From Alteromonas sp. ASW11-130 (lineage in GTDB: Bacteria > Pseudomonadota > Gammaproteobacteria > Enterobacterales > Alteromonadaceae): a stretch of DNA of 64,000 nt. How positions within the stretch are numbered: position 1 is the first letter of the stretch; the number at the start of each line of letters is the position of its first letter. Below are positions 46,217 to 55,241 of the stretch, piece after piece. The stretch is taken from contig NZ_JAPFRE010000016.1 of assembly GCF_026183735.1 (NCBI RefSeq), forward strand, positions 62,001 to 126,000, given 5' to 3'. The notes below the pieces were generated by a model that saw nothing but the letters and a program-made list of their open reading frames with translations, had not been told where the DNA came from and did no database searches. A program made the translations under genes and the position numbers.

Positions 46217-47062
46217 TTGTTAGAAGTTCCTAAGAATTCGGCGATCCAAAGGTTTCGGTTGTGGGGGAGTGGGGTTATTTCCAGATGTCTAAAGTTTGTA
46301 GGCGTCAATCAAAGCCAATTAATCGTATGTGGTTACCCTCGAGGGGGCACATCTTTACTTTATAATATGTTATCCACGACCCTTAGTGAGCATTTTACGT
46401 TTACTTCATTCGAAAAATACTACATTTATCTCATACACAAACTTGGCAATATTGCATCAAAAGCGCCATTAGATATAAATCATCTTGGGCCTGTAGATAA
46501 ACTCAATGTCAATAATAAAAGCCTGGTCATTATAGTCGTAATTCGCGATATAAGAGACATTATTACTTCCAGACACCCAATCTATAATGATGAATACTTT
46601 ATCGGCTATGACAATAGTTACTGGCCGACGAATAAAGAGTTAACCAAATGGGCGTACGTCGGTAGCGGCGTTATTGAAATTACGAATAATATTTTTAAAG
46701 TCCGTAATAGAAAGGATGTCACAATTATTCGCTATGAAGATCTAGTTAGCGACCCAGACAGTATTCAGTCAGAACTTAAAGAACGTTACGAATTACCCTT
46801 TGAAGGGGTGTTCTCAAAATACCATGAAATGCAGCACAAACTGGCTTACAAATACGAAGGTAAATACCAGGCTAGCGATACATCGCTGGTGCTTGAAGGA
46901 AGCCAGGTTGTGAACAAACAGGCTCGGTGGCGCGCGAGTAAATTTGATAAGCGAATTTATGAGCAATTTACTCAGTGTCCAGAATTATTCGACATATTGA
47001 TTGAGTTTGGTTACGAAAAGGATCGTTCCTGGTTTGAATCCTACCGAACCAAATTTAATTAG
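46217..47062 (+). CDS. Sulfotransferase-like protein with a TTG start
   Basis: This 281-residue protein carries GYPRGGTSLLY (5'-phosphosulfate loop) and VIRDIRDIITSRH (3'-phosphate site). The start is a TTG with AAGGG 7 bp upstream; the next in-frame ATG would remove the P-loop. It opens the rightward gene group of GT4, GT4, Wzx, GT2 and GT2. Confidence 0.85.
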   Translation: MLEVPKNSAIQRFRLWGSGVISRCLKFVGVNQSQLIVCGYPRGGTSLLYNMLSTTLSEHFTFTSFEKYYIYLIHKLGNIASKAPLDINHLGPVDKLNVNNKSLVIIVVIRDIRDIITSRHPIYNDEYFIGYDNSYWPTNKELTKWAYVGSGVIEITNNIFKVRNRKDVTIIRYEDLVSDPDSIQSELKERYELPFEGVFSKYHEMQHKLAYKYEGKYQASDTSLVLEGSQVVNKQARWRASKFDKRIYEQFTQCPELFDILIEFGYEKDRSWFESYRTKFN

Positions 47063-47108
47063 ATAGTTTTATTATTTTAGTGGTTAATAAATAGTTTAAG
47101 TAGATGGT

Positions 47109-48254
47109 ATGACAACTCAAGGCAGTATTCTTTGTGTAGCGAACTACCCTTCGGATGTAGGTTATGCTTGGTGGTTAATGGAAAGCTACTGGATTAAAAT
47201 TAGTGAGACCTTTACTGGACGCTATCAAACGTTTGTTGCTTATCCTCAAATCAACACCCTTCCGGTAAATATTGCCGAAAGCCAGCTTACGCCTATTGAA
47301 TATGCGTTTAGTCAAAACAGTATAAAACAAGTACTTAACAATATGTCATTTATACGTCGGCATAACATCAAAGTGCTCTATTTATCTGACCATAGTTCAG
47401 TTAGTCTTGTCTACGCAATGTACAGAATGGCGGGTGTTGAGACTATTATAGTACATGACCACACTCCTGGGTTACGAACTGAGCCGCGCGGAGTAAAAAA
47501 GTGGCTCAAAACAATATGGGCCAGATTACCATTCATTCATGCTGACGCCGCGTTTGGTGCTACAGAGTTCGTCAGGCAGCGGCTTGTGAATGTTTCGTGC
47601 ATGCCTAAGTCACGCTGCTATGCCATTCAAAACGGCATCGAATTTTCAGAGCACAATGAAAAACATAACCATCCTTTAGTTGAGCAATTGCCGAAAGATA
47701 AAAAGATAATCGTGACTGCCAGCAGGGCGAATAAATATAAAGGCATCCAGTTTGCGCTTGATGTAATAGCTTACCTGGTTCACCAAAAAGGAATTACTGA
47801 TTTAGTTTACCTTTTTTGTGGTGACGGTCCCGACCTGGAAGAATTCAAACGATACGCGACGAAACTTAAGATCGAACCATATTGTTACTTTCCTGGCAGA
47901 GTGGACCAGATTCAACAGTTATTTAAATCATGCCATGTTGCCTTTCAACCTTCCTCCGGAGAGGTGGGTTATTCACTTTCAATTTTAGAATATATGGTAA
48001 ATAAGTTACCTGTTATCGTACCCGACAATCCCTCTGTTTGTGGGGCGACGGCCCACGGTACTAATGGGCAAGTTTACAACGACAAAAGTATTCAAGGTGC
48101 GGCAGATTCGATTGCGCTGTACCTGACAAACGAACACACTCGGAAGCAGCATGGGGATGAGGCAAAACAAAGCGTACTTGCGAACTATACCTTGACGTCA
48201 ACACATCAAGCGCTAAAAAATGCGTTGATAACAGTTGTTAATAAGAATAATTAA
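47109..48254 (+). CDS. GT4 glycosyltransferase (second)
   Basis: This 381-residue protein is of family 4. The C-terminal half has VTASRANKYKG, FCGDGPDLEEF and FQPSSGEVGYSLSILEYM, which are the donor-binding EX7E region. The N-terminal half has a longer, less typical acceptor domain. It lies 46 bp after the TTG-start sulfotransferase gene. Confidence 0.9.
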   Translation: MTTQGSILCVANYPSDVGYAWWLMESYWIKISETFTGRYQTFVAYPQINTLPVNIAESQLTPIEYAFSQNSIKQVLNNMSFIRRHNIKVLYLSDHSSVSLVYAMYRMAGVETIIVHDHTPGLRTEPRGVKKWLKTIWARLPFIHADAAFGATEFVRQRLVNVSCMPKSRCYAIQNGIEFSEHNEKHNHPLVEQLPKDKKIIVTASRANKYKGIQFALDVIAYLVHQKGITDLVYLFCGDGPDLEEFKRYATKLKIEPYCYFPGRVDQIQQLFKSCHVAFQPSSGEVGYSLSILEYMVNKLPVIVPDNPSVCGATAHGTNGQVYNDKSIQGAADSIALYLTNEHTRKQHGDEAKQSVLANYTLTSTHQALKNALITVVNKNN

Positions 48255-48255
48255 T

Positions 48256-49518
48256 ATGAACGACTATTTTAAGCCATTCGCTCCCGAACAACCTAACGGT
48301 GTTAACGTGCTCACTATTGCAGGCGCATTCCCCACTCCGATCCAGCCTTGGTTGGTCAATCATCTGGTCGAAATTATTCGCCATGGTGGCGATAACAGAG
48401 TTATTTCACGCCGAGCTGAGCTTGACCAGATCACCGAGGCGGTTCAAATGCATAGACTGACGGAGAAGTATATCTGTGTGCCTGAAAATAGGGTGAGTGT
48501 TCTGAAGACTTTTCTTTCAGCCATGAGCAATCAAGCTGTTAGAAAGCGTACTATTGCGCTTCTGTCCAAATATAAGGGGGGCAACAGAAGTGTCGTTAAA
48601 AGAACATTTGATGTGTTAGCAGCGCCTACTCTCGCTGTAAAACCTGACATTATCCATTCTCATAGCGAACCCGTTGGGACTCGCTTGCTGCCTTTGATAG
48701 TAGCAAACGGCGCACCTTTCGTTCAGACCTTTCACGGACTAACCCCTATCGGTGTACCTACCATATCTGCTGACCAGCGAAGAGTTTACTCCCGCGCTGC
48801 GAAGGCTGTTTTTGTGAATACTGATTTTGCGCGAAAACAATTTGAGGCGATTGGTGGTGAATCAGACAACTTTATTGTTGTACCGCAAGGGATTGATTTG
48901 GAAAAATGGCGGTATTCTCCCTGTCAGTATTCTGATCAGGGACCAATTAATTTGTTAACGGTCGGACGCTTAGATGAAGAAAAAGGGCATATTTACGCCA
49001 TCCAAGCTATAGCTGAACTACTTCGTCAAGGACACCAAGTACATTACCATATAGTGGGAAGAGGGCCCCAAGGAGAATATCTAAAGTCTAAGGCTAGAGA
49101 TTTGGGGATTCAAGATAGAGTTACATTTCATGGTGTACTTATTGACGATGAAATAAAAGAAATATACCGCAAGTCCCATATATTCATATTACCTAGTTTG
49201 CGTTCCGGGGACGGGTTGTGGGAGGAAACACAGGGTGTTGTACTGCAAGAAGCTCAAGCTACAGGACTACATGTTATTGCATGTGACAGTGGGGGGATAA
49301 GCGAGTGTCTGGGAGATGGAAAGGTAGGGTACCTCATACCTGATAGGGACGTGAACGCTATCTCTGGAGCAGTCAACGACATTCTTTCAAGAAAATCAGA
49401 ATGGAGCTTCCGTCAACAAGAAGCGAGAAGTTGGGTAGAGAAACACTATTCCTTGTCTCGAATTGGGGAAAAAATGAATACGATTTATCGTCATTTAATT
49501 GAAGATGTACAAGGTTAG
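48256..49518 (+). CDS. GT4 glycosyltransferase (third)
   Basis: This is a GT4 enzyme of about 420 residues. GRLDEEKGH, VGRGPQGEYL and EETQGVVLQEAQATG are the characteristic donor-site segments. A longer frame begins at 48235 within the previous gene; the ATG at 48256, 1 bp after that gene's stop, is preferred. Confidence 0.92.
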   Translation: MNDYFKPFAPEQPNGVNVLTIAGAFPTPIQPWLVNHLVEIIRHGGDNRVISRRAELDQITEAVQMHRLTEKYICVPENRVSVLKTFLSAMSNQAVRKRTIALLSKYKGGNRSVVKRTFDVLAAPTLAVKPDIIHSHSEPVGTRLLPLIVANGAPFVQTFHGLTPIGVPTISADQRRVYSRAAKAVFVNTDFARKQFEAIGGESDNFIVVPQGIDLEKWRYSPCQYSDQGPINLLTVGRLDEEKGHIYAIQAIAELLRQGHQVHYHIVGRGPQGEYLKSKARDLGIQDRVTFHGVLIDDEIKEIYRKSHIFILPSLRSGDGLWEETQGVVLQEAQATGLHVIACDSGGISECLGDGKVGYLIPDRDVNAISGAVNDILSRKSEWSFRQQEARSWVEKHYSLSRIGEKMNTIYRHLIEDVQG

Positions 49519-49539
49519 TGGGGCTTACAATTACGCTTT

Positions 49540-50994
49540 ATGGATAAAATAAACCAATTTTTCAATAAAAAACCTATTTATTGGTTTGCTGCGGGCACCA
49601 TCATACGTCAATTGGTTAGTTTTATTATGCTGCCAATTTATACCAGCCATTTAACTCCTACAGACTACGGCGTGTTGTCGCTCCTACTAATGACAATGTC
49701 CATATTTGAAATCGTTGTAGCTTCTAGATTTGGTATGGCTTTACCGAAATTCTATTATGATAGAGAAACCGCAAAAGAACGGGATCGGGTCATTATTACT
49801 GCTTTTTGCACGAGTATACCCGTGAGTTTGATTGGTGTCACAGCGTTTTATTTTGCTTCACCTATGATAGCAAGTATTGTTCTAGAAAAAGAGGAAATTA
49901 CTAATGTTGTTCAGGTGTATTCAATTTTACTGTGTACATCAACGATCGAAACATATGTAATGATACTCTTTCGGCTCAAGAAGCATATCGCTTTCTTTTT
50001 CTTCACATCTCTTCTGCGTTTACTTGTTCAACTGTCGCTAAATATATATTTAGTTGTTTTTTTAGATATGGGATTAGTGGGTGTATTGTACTCCTCGGTA
50101 ATAGTGTCCTGCGCATTTGCGCTACTTTCAATAATCTACACTTTTAAAACATGTATAGTCAGTTTCAGTTTAGAGCTAGCGAAAGAGTTATACGTCTTTT
50201 CTTTCCCATTATGGTTCGTGGGTTTAGGGGGGATTGCTGTTACAAGTGCTACGCAAATTCTGATAAAAGAGTTCGCTAGCGTCGCTGACGTAGGGCTCTA
50301 TCAGCTAGGGACCAACTTCGCGATGATTATTGCGATGTTGTTGTGGATGCCTTTCTCGCAGTGGTGGCAAACTGAGCGGTTTAAAATTGTAAGAAATGAA
50401 GGTCGGCACAGAGAGTTGCCTTTAATTTTTCAAATCATTACATTCGTATTAGTGTTAGGGGCTATCGGGATCTCTCTCCTTACACCTATTGTATTGAAAA
50501 TGATGGTCACTCCTGCGTTTTATCCTCCAGCGGCATTAATTCCAGTACTTTGTTTTAATTTAGTGCTTAATCATTTAGGATTTATGTATAACTTAGCGTA
50601 TTTACATACCAAGAACACAAAAATAATGGCCTACTTAACGTGGGGAAATGCGATATTTCGTTTAACGCTCCTTTCTGTTTTAACTTACTATTTCGGATTG
50701 GTTGGGGCCGCGTATGCACTTCTGCTTGCCTCATTTGTCTCAATTAATGTGACTTACTTTATCACTAAACGGTACTTTACTTTGAATTATAATCTCTATA
50801 AAACATTGGCGATTGGATTGATTTGTTTCTTTTCAGTGCTCTTTATGCAGTCAATGTTGTCCATAGAGTTGCCTTATGTTGATTTAATTGTTCGTTCTGG
50901 CGTTGGTATTATTGTGATTGGTGGTTTTTTAGCCTTGTCGATATTCTCGAATGCAGAGGTACGTCATTATTGTATATCTGCAATAAAACACTAA
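49540..50994 (+). CDS. Wzx-type polysaccharide flippase
   Basis: This 484-residue membrane protein has about 12-14 transmembrane segments and the polysaccharide-biosynthesis/MATE fold (start region IIRQLVSFIMLPIYTSHLTP). It should flip the lipid-linked repeat unit to the periplasm. It sits between GT4 and GT2 genes in the rightward group. The call is by topology and the N-terminal signature. Confidence 0.92.
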   Translation: MDKINQFFNKKPIYWFAAGTIIRQLVSFIMLPIYTSHLTPTDYGVLSLLLMTMSIFEIVVASRFGMALPKFYYDRETAKERDRVIITAFCTSIPVSLIGVTAFYFASPMIASIVLEKEEITNVVQVYSILLCTSTIETYVMILFRLKKHIAFFFFTSLLRLLVQLSLNIYLVVFLDMGLVGVLYSSVIVSCAFALLSIIYTFKTCIVSFSLELAKELYVFSFPLWFVGLGGIAVTSATQILIKEFASVADVGLYQLGTNFAMIIAMLLWMPFSQWWQTERFKIVRNEGRHRELPLIFQIITFVLVLGAIGISLLTPIVLKMMVTPAFYPPAALIPVLCFNLVLNHLGFMYNLAYLHTKNTKIMAYLTWGNAIFRLTLLSVLTYYFGLVGAAYALLLASFVSINVTYFITKRYFTLNYNLYKTLAIGLICFFSVLFMQSMLSIELPYVDLIVRSGVGIIVIGGFLALSIFSNAEVRHYCISAIKH

Positions 50995-51098
50995 TATACA
51001 GATTTTTACGATAGTACTCATTTCTTTGACTAGTTTTTGTCAGGGCAAGAGAGGACTTATAGCTATAACGCAACCCTTGTTTTTATGTGGGAATAAGC

Positions 51099-52010
51099 AT
51101 GTCTACGTCATTTAGTGTTGTAATACCAGCATTCAATGCTGAGAAAACGATCAAAAGAGCTTTAGACTCTGTTTTAGCTCAAACCTATTCTGCCTTTGAA
51201 ATTTTGGTAATCGATGATAAATCCAGTGATAAAACTTTGGATATTTTGGTTGAGTATGGCGCAGCTATCAAAATCTTTAAAAATGAGGTTAATAGTGGTG
51301 CGGCAGCATCTCGTAATACTGGAATTCAAGAGGCAAAAGGTGACTATATCGCTTTTCTGGATGCGGATGATATATGGGCTACGCGAAAGTTAGAGATCAT
51401 GGATAGGGTTATTCGCAACTATTCGGATGAAAAAGCATTTAATCATACACTTTCTTTCGAGACAGAAGCGACATGTCAACAACGCTATGAGCAAAACGAA
51501 GAAATAATAGATAACAGTGATGTCAATAATATTGACGTTAAGGTGAGAGCAAGAGACGAGGTTATAATTGATCCTGTCGTTGGCACACCTTCAGCTGTAA
51601 TAGAAACTGCATTTTTACGCGAGTTGGGTGGCTTTAATGACACGCTGGATACTGCAGAGGATATAGATTTATGGATAAGAATATGTCAAAAGCAAAAGTT
51701 CGTTAAGGTGTTATTACCGCTTGGTACTGTAGTGGAGCAAAAGGGTAGCTTGCGTTCGGTTGGCTCCAGCCCGTGTGAGAACCATATCAGGATACTGGAT
51801 CGTGCTCGTGCAGAATACGGTATCTCTAAACGAACCTACGGTAGGGCTAAAAGTCTGGTATTAGAGTGGATGGGCTCACAAGCACTTTGCGAAGGTAAAC
51901 GAAAACTTGCTATAAAATATCTCAGCGAATCGGTCTACTTACATTTGCGATCAAGAAACGCTTATTTATTTGCTAAATCTATTCTCTCTCCCTTTATAAG
52001 AAAGCAATAA
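51099..52010 (+). CDS. GT2 glycosyltransferase (first soluble)
   Basis: This GT2 enzyme is of about 303 residues (FSVVIPAFNAEKTI, VIDDKSSDKT, FLDADDIW as the DxD). A GTG 12 bp upstream extends the frame, but the ATG at 51099 has GGGAA at good spacing and is preferred. Two stretches of acidic residues lie in the middle, longer than in many GT2 proteins. Confidence 0.92.
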   Translation: MSTSFSVVIPAFNAEKTIKRALDSVLAQTYSAFEILVIDDKSSDKTLDILVEYGAAIKIFKNEVNSGAAASRNTGIQEAKGDYIAFLDADDIWATRKLEIMDRVIRNYSDEKAFNHTLSFETEATCQQRYEQNEEIIDNSDVNNIDVKVRARDEVIIDPVVGTPSAVIETAFLRELGGFNDTLDTAEDIDLWIRICQKQKFVKVLLPLGTVVEQKGSLRSVGSSPCENHIRILDRARAEYGISKRTYGRAKSLVLEWMGSQALCEGKRKLAIKYLSESVYLHLRSRNAYLFAKSILSPFIRKQ

Positions 52011-52109
52011 ATAAAAGCGAGTAGATCTTTATCCTTTAGCATTTGATTCTCGCATACGAGCTCAGGGTTAACAGATCCTGATTGGCTGTACTTTAAAAGT
52101 GATACTAAT

Positions 52110-53150
52110 ATGACCCCGGCTCTTTCCATTGTAGTTCCTATCTACAACGTAGAAAATTATATTGAAGAATGCATAAATAGTCTGCTAAACCAGACGTTTT
52201 CAGATATTGAAATCATATTAGTTGATGATCAGTCGAAGGATAAATCTGGTGAGATTGCGCGAACTTATAGCAAAAAAGACTCACGTATCACATATATTAA
52301 GCGAGAACGCAATGGCGGTTTAAGTGCAGCAAGAAATACGGGGTTGGAAGTTGCCACGGGGCATTGGGTTACGTTTGTCGATAGCGATGACTATGTCAGT
52401 GAAGACTGCTATGAGGTTTGTCTGGAAAAACAAAAGGAAAAGCCTGAAAGTAATCTCATAATCTTTTCTGCTTATTACCTTCATGATGCTGATGGCTCCT
52501 TAGAAATTTCACAATATAGCGACACTGATACCAACGGTGCAGATTGGTTTTGGCGGTCAAACGTCATTGCATGGAATAAAATATACCGTTTAGAAGAGTT
52601 AACCGCCAATGGGCTGCTGTTTGCTGAAGGACTAAAACACGAAGACGAGGAGTTCTGGTTTAAATATACGTCTATTGTCGAACTCGACCCTGTGGTGGTG
52701 CATAGAAGGCTCTATTATTACCGTCAAAGGCACAATTCTATAACGAGCTCCAATACATCCTATCTTGATTTACCTGCTGTATTGGCTTCGATGAAATCTT
52801 TCCTGCTGGAAAAAGGATTACTTGAGGAAAAGCTCAACTATTTCATATTTAAATTTAATATTTTATTTGATGTTATTCTCTACAAGTTGGAAAGTGAAAA
52901 TAAATACACATGTGTGAACAATTCACTGAAATTACTTGATAATATTCCTATTAGTGAGACTGCGTTATTCAAATTATTAAGTCCTAGGGCTCGTCTCATA
53001 TGGGCAGCGAAAAGACAAAACATTTCGTTGATTTGTGATGAAGTATCAAGGAAGCCAGAAGCTAAAGATGTGTGGTCAGAAATAACTCGGCGTTTAAAAA
53101 ATACACTTCGGGAAAAGTATTATTCATATAAAGCACGAAGGATTAAGTAA
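52110..53150 (+). CDS. GT2 glycosyltransferase (second soluble)
   Basis: This 346-residue GT2 enzyme shows LSIVVPIYNVENYI, LVDDQSKDKSG and FVDSDDY in the GT-A core, then a basic C-terminal tail. It is the last gene of the rightward group. A 99-bp gap separates it from the previous GT2 gene. Confidence 0.92.
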   Translation: MTPALSIVVPIYNVENYIEECINSLLNQTFSDIEIILVDDQSKDKSGEIARTYSKKDSRITYIKRERNGGLSAARNTGLEVATGHWVTFVDSDDYVSEDCYEVCLEKQKEKPESNLIIFSAYYLHDADGSLEISQYSDTDTNGADWFWRSNVIAWNKIYRLEELTANGLLFAEGLKHEDEEFWFKYTSIVELDPVVVHRRLYYYRQRHNSITSSNTSYLDLPAVLASMKSFLLEKGLLEEKLNYFIFKFNILFDVILYKLESENKYTCVNNSLKLLDNIPISETALFKLLSPRARLIWAAKRQNISLICDEVSRKPEAKDVWSEITRRLKNTLREKYYSYKARRIK

Positions 53151-53159
53151 AAACAACCT

Positions 53160-53182
53160 GTATAGACGGTGAACTTCTATAC
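53160..53182. terminator. Hairpin between convergent genes
   Basis: A 7-bp stem (GTATAGA/TCTATAC) with a 9-base loop lies between the GT2 stop and the stop of the sulfotransferase-like gene. The T run on either side is weak, so a terminator role is only possible. Confidence 0.35.
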
Positions 53183-53188
53183 GAAAGC

Positions 53189-54103
53189 TTACCTAAGGTC
53201 AGATAGCTTATGCAGCATTAGGTCTGGGAATTGTTGCTGAATTTTTTCCAAGTCCTGTTGATATTGACGTTGAAAAAGTGCTTTTTGCTCACTATTAAAT
53301 AATGAAAATTTATTTTCATTATCACCAGGATTTTGGGAATAAATTTTTTCACACTCCTCTCTCCAATTAGGATAATTGCTTATAGCATTATTCGCTATGA
53401 TCTTTTCTACAGTGTTAATGGCGTCAAAACTCGGCGTCTGTGTAGAAAGAGGTTCTTCGATTAACGGAATTTCAAAGTCATTACTGGGAACGTACTTCCT
53501 TAATATCTCTTTAAAATTTTGGTGGTAATACTCTTGCGTCCATATGTAAATTTCAACGTCAGGCAATTCAGACTGCATCATATCGACGAGAGGAAGCCAT
53601 GAGGGAATATCGGCTGCACCCAGGTTTTCCATAAATTGGTTTTTGGCGCTAATAGCATTAATTGGCTGAAATCTTAAGTCGGTGACATACGCGCCCGACA
53701 AAACATAGTGAAAATTTCGGATGCTTAAATATATTTTTATATGCGCATAATTAGCTAAGTACTTAATAAATTCTAAATTGTGGAACTGATAAACCTTTGA
53801 GGATAAAAGATCTACTGGCAGGCCCAAAATATTTTCTTCTGAAAGTAACACAGTTTCGCTATGTGGAAACGATTCAGAAAACACTTTCTTTACATACTGT
53901 TTTTTTAAAAAAGAAAACCTAAGGGGAGATAAATTGCGCCTGGTCAACCGATTAAACTTGGCTCTGGAAATCTCTCTGGGTAAATACTCGATATTTTTAA
54001 GGGTGTTATGTAAAAAAATTTGTTCCAAGGTATCTTGAAAATGGGTTGTAGCTGTTTTGTGTGCGCCAACGTGAATTCTGTATTCTTTAGCGAATTTTGC
54101 CAT
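53189..54103 (-). CDS. Divergent sulfotransferase-like protein
   Basis: This 304-residue protein has a P-loop of the form HVGAHKTATTHFQ at the N-terminus and a LSIRNFHYVLSGAY segment that matches the 3'-phosphate site. Both are weaker than in the other four. It is probably a sulfotransferase acting on the same glycan, but a nucleotide-binding protein of another kind cannot be excluded. Confidence 0.7.
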   Translation of the reverse strand: MAKFAKEYRIHVGAHKTATTHFQDTLEQIFLHNTLKNIEYLPREISRAKFNRLTRRNLSPLRFSFLKKQYVKKVFSESFPHSETVLLSEENILGLPVDLLSSKVYQFHNLEFIKYLANYAHIKIYLSIRNFHYVLSGAYVTDLRFQPINAISAKNQFMENLGAADIPSWLPLVDMMQSELPDVEIYIWTQEYYHQNFKEILRKYVPSNDFEIPLIEEPLSTQTPSFDAINTVEKIIANNAISNYPNWREECEKIYSQNPGDNENKFSLFNSEQKALFQRQYQQDLEKIQQQFPDLMLHKLSDLR

Positions 54104-54212
54104 TCACTATCTCTTTATTTATTTTAATCATATCAAGGACTTGAAAGTAATAATAATGTTAACTAAAACGTTACTAACAAGATGCAGGGCTACAGAATCA
54201 TAGTCCAGCTTC

Positions 54213-55010
54213 TCAGCCTACCTGCCTTTTATGCGTGCCTAAAATTTCACTAGGTAACAGCTTTCTAAATTCTTTAATGCTATATCCAAACAAATTTGCT
54301 CGTTTTTCTATTGCGCGAGTAACGGGGAACTGCATTTTCTTAATTATGCTTGACCGATTCGCTTCCCACATCGCAAAATATTTATCATTTATATTTTTCC
54401 TTACCTCGTGCTGTATCGGGATAGCTTCAAGCTCTAAAAATTTAAAAATTTTATCCAGTTCCACTTGCGGTTGTTCAATGAACTCTTCATATCTGAGAAC
54501 ATATACTTCGTTTAGATGATTAAGATCGTTAAAAAATATTTCATAGCCGCGTAGTGTATGTTCGACCAGTGATTTAATAGATGTTTTACTCCATTTCTGC
54601 GTTGCATATGCTACCGCAAGCGGATGGCGTAGAATGATCACAAATTTACTGTTGGGGAACAGCGTTTGCAAGAAGCGGGTTCGTATTAAATTCGGCGGGC
54701 TTTTCTCAATATAGTAGTGACAGTCTGAGTTATAAAACTTTTCCCACTGCTGGTATAAAGTCTTAGCATTATGCGCTGTCGCCAAAACGTGATGCTCGTT
54801 CATATAAGAGTTTTGGTCGAAAATATATTTTCCCGCGCCCCCAAAAGCTAAAGCGGGCGCATAAACGTCTTGTAAATGCTGCCCCTCATCTTCTGGCACG
54901 CCGGTATTTGAAAAACCACTAACTTTGGGATGTCCCCTGATTATTTCATGCATAAGTGAAGTGCCACTTCTATGGTGGCCGGCCAAAAATAAAAAATCCT
55001 TATCTATCAT
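54213..55010 (-). CDS. Sulfotransferase family protein (upstream of the divergent one)
   Basis: This 265-residue protein has the loop FLAGHHRSGTSLMHE at about residues 7-21 and the 3'-phosphate site ILRHPLAVAYATQKW. It is similar in style to the protein at 45223 (same YNSD/EKSPPN region) and could be a paralogue. It lies 109 bp upstream of the gene at 53189. Confidence 0.9.
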   Translation of the reverse strand: MIDKDFLFLAGHHRSGTSLMHEIIRGHPKVSGFSNTGVPEDEGQHLQDVYAPALAFGGAGKYIFDQNSYMNEHHVLATAHNAKTLYQQWEKFYNSDCHYYIEKSPPNLIRTRFLQTLFPNSKFVIILRHPLAVAYATQKWSKTSIKSLVEHTLRGYEIFFNDLNHLNEVYVLRYEEFIEQPQVELDKIFKFLELEAIPIQHEVRKNINDKYFAMWEANRSSIIKKMQFPVTRAIEKRANLFGYSIKEFRKLLPSEILGTHKRQVG

Positions 55011-55184
55011 TTTTATTCCGCTTCACTTAACTATTGTTGTTTAGCAAATTTGAGTCAACGTTACACCTCATAATACGCAGCGGCTCAAATAACGTATTAA
55101 TATTTCCTTTGGCTATCCTTTGTGTAGGTAGTAGAGATGTCGATTAATCCTTTAAAACGCATTTCAGCTTATCACCAAATGAAC

Positions 55185-55211
55185 AAAAAAGCCGAGCAAA
55201 ATTTGCTCGGC
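55185..55211 (-). terminator. Terminator of the secreted-protein gene
   Basis: A stem of about 9-10 bp (GCCGAGCAAA/TTTGCTCGGC) is followed on the minus strand by a run of six T. It lies 31 bp after the stop at 55242. It insulates that gene from the sulfotransferases downstream. Confidence 0.93.
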
Positions 55212-55241
55212 CTTGTATGAAGTACTTTCAGTAACCTATGG

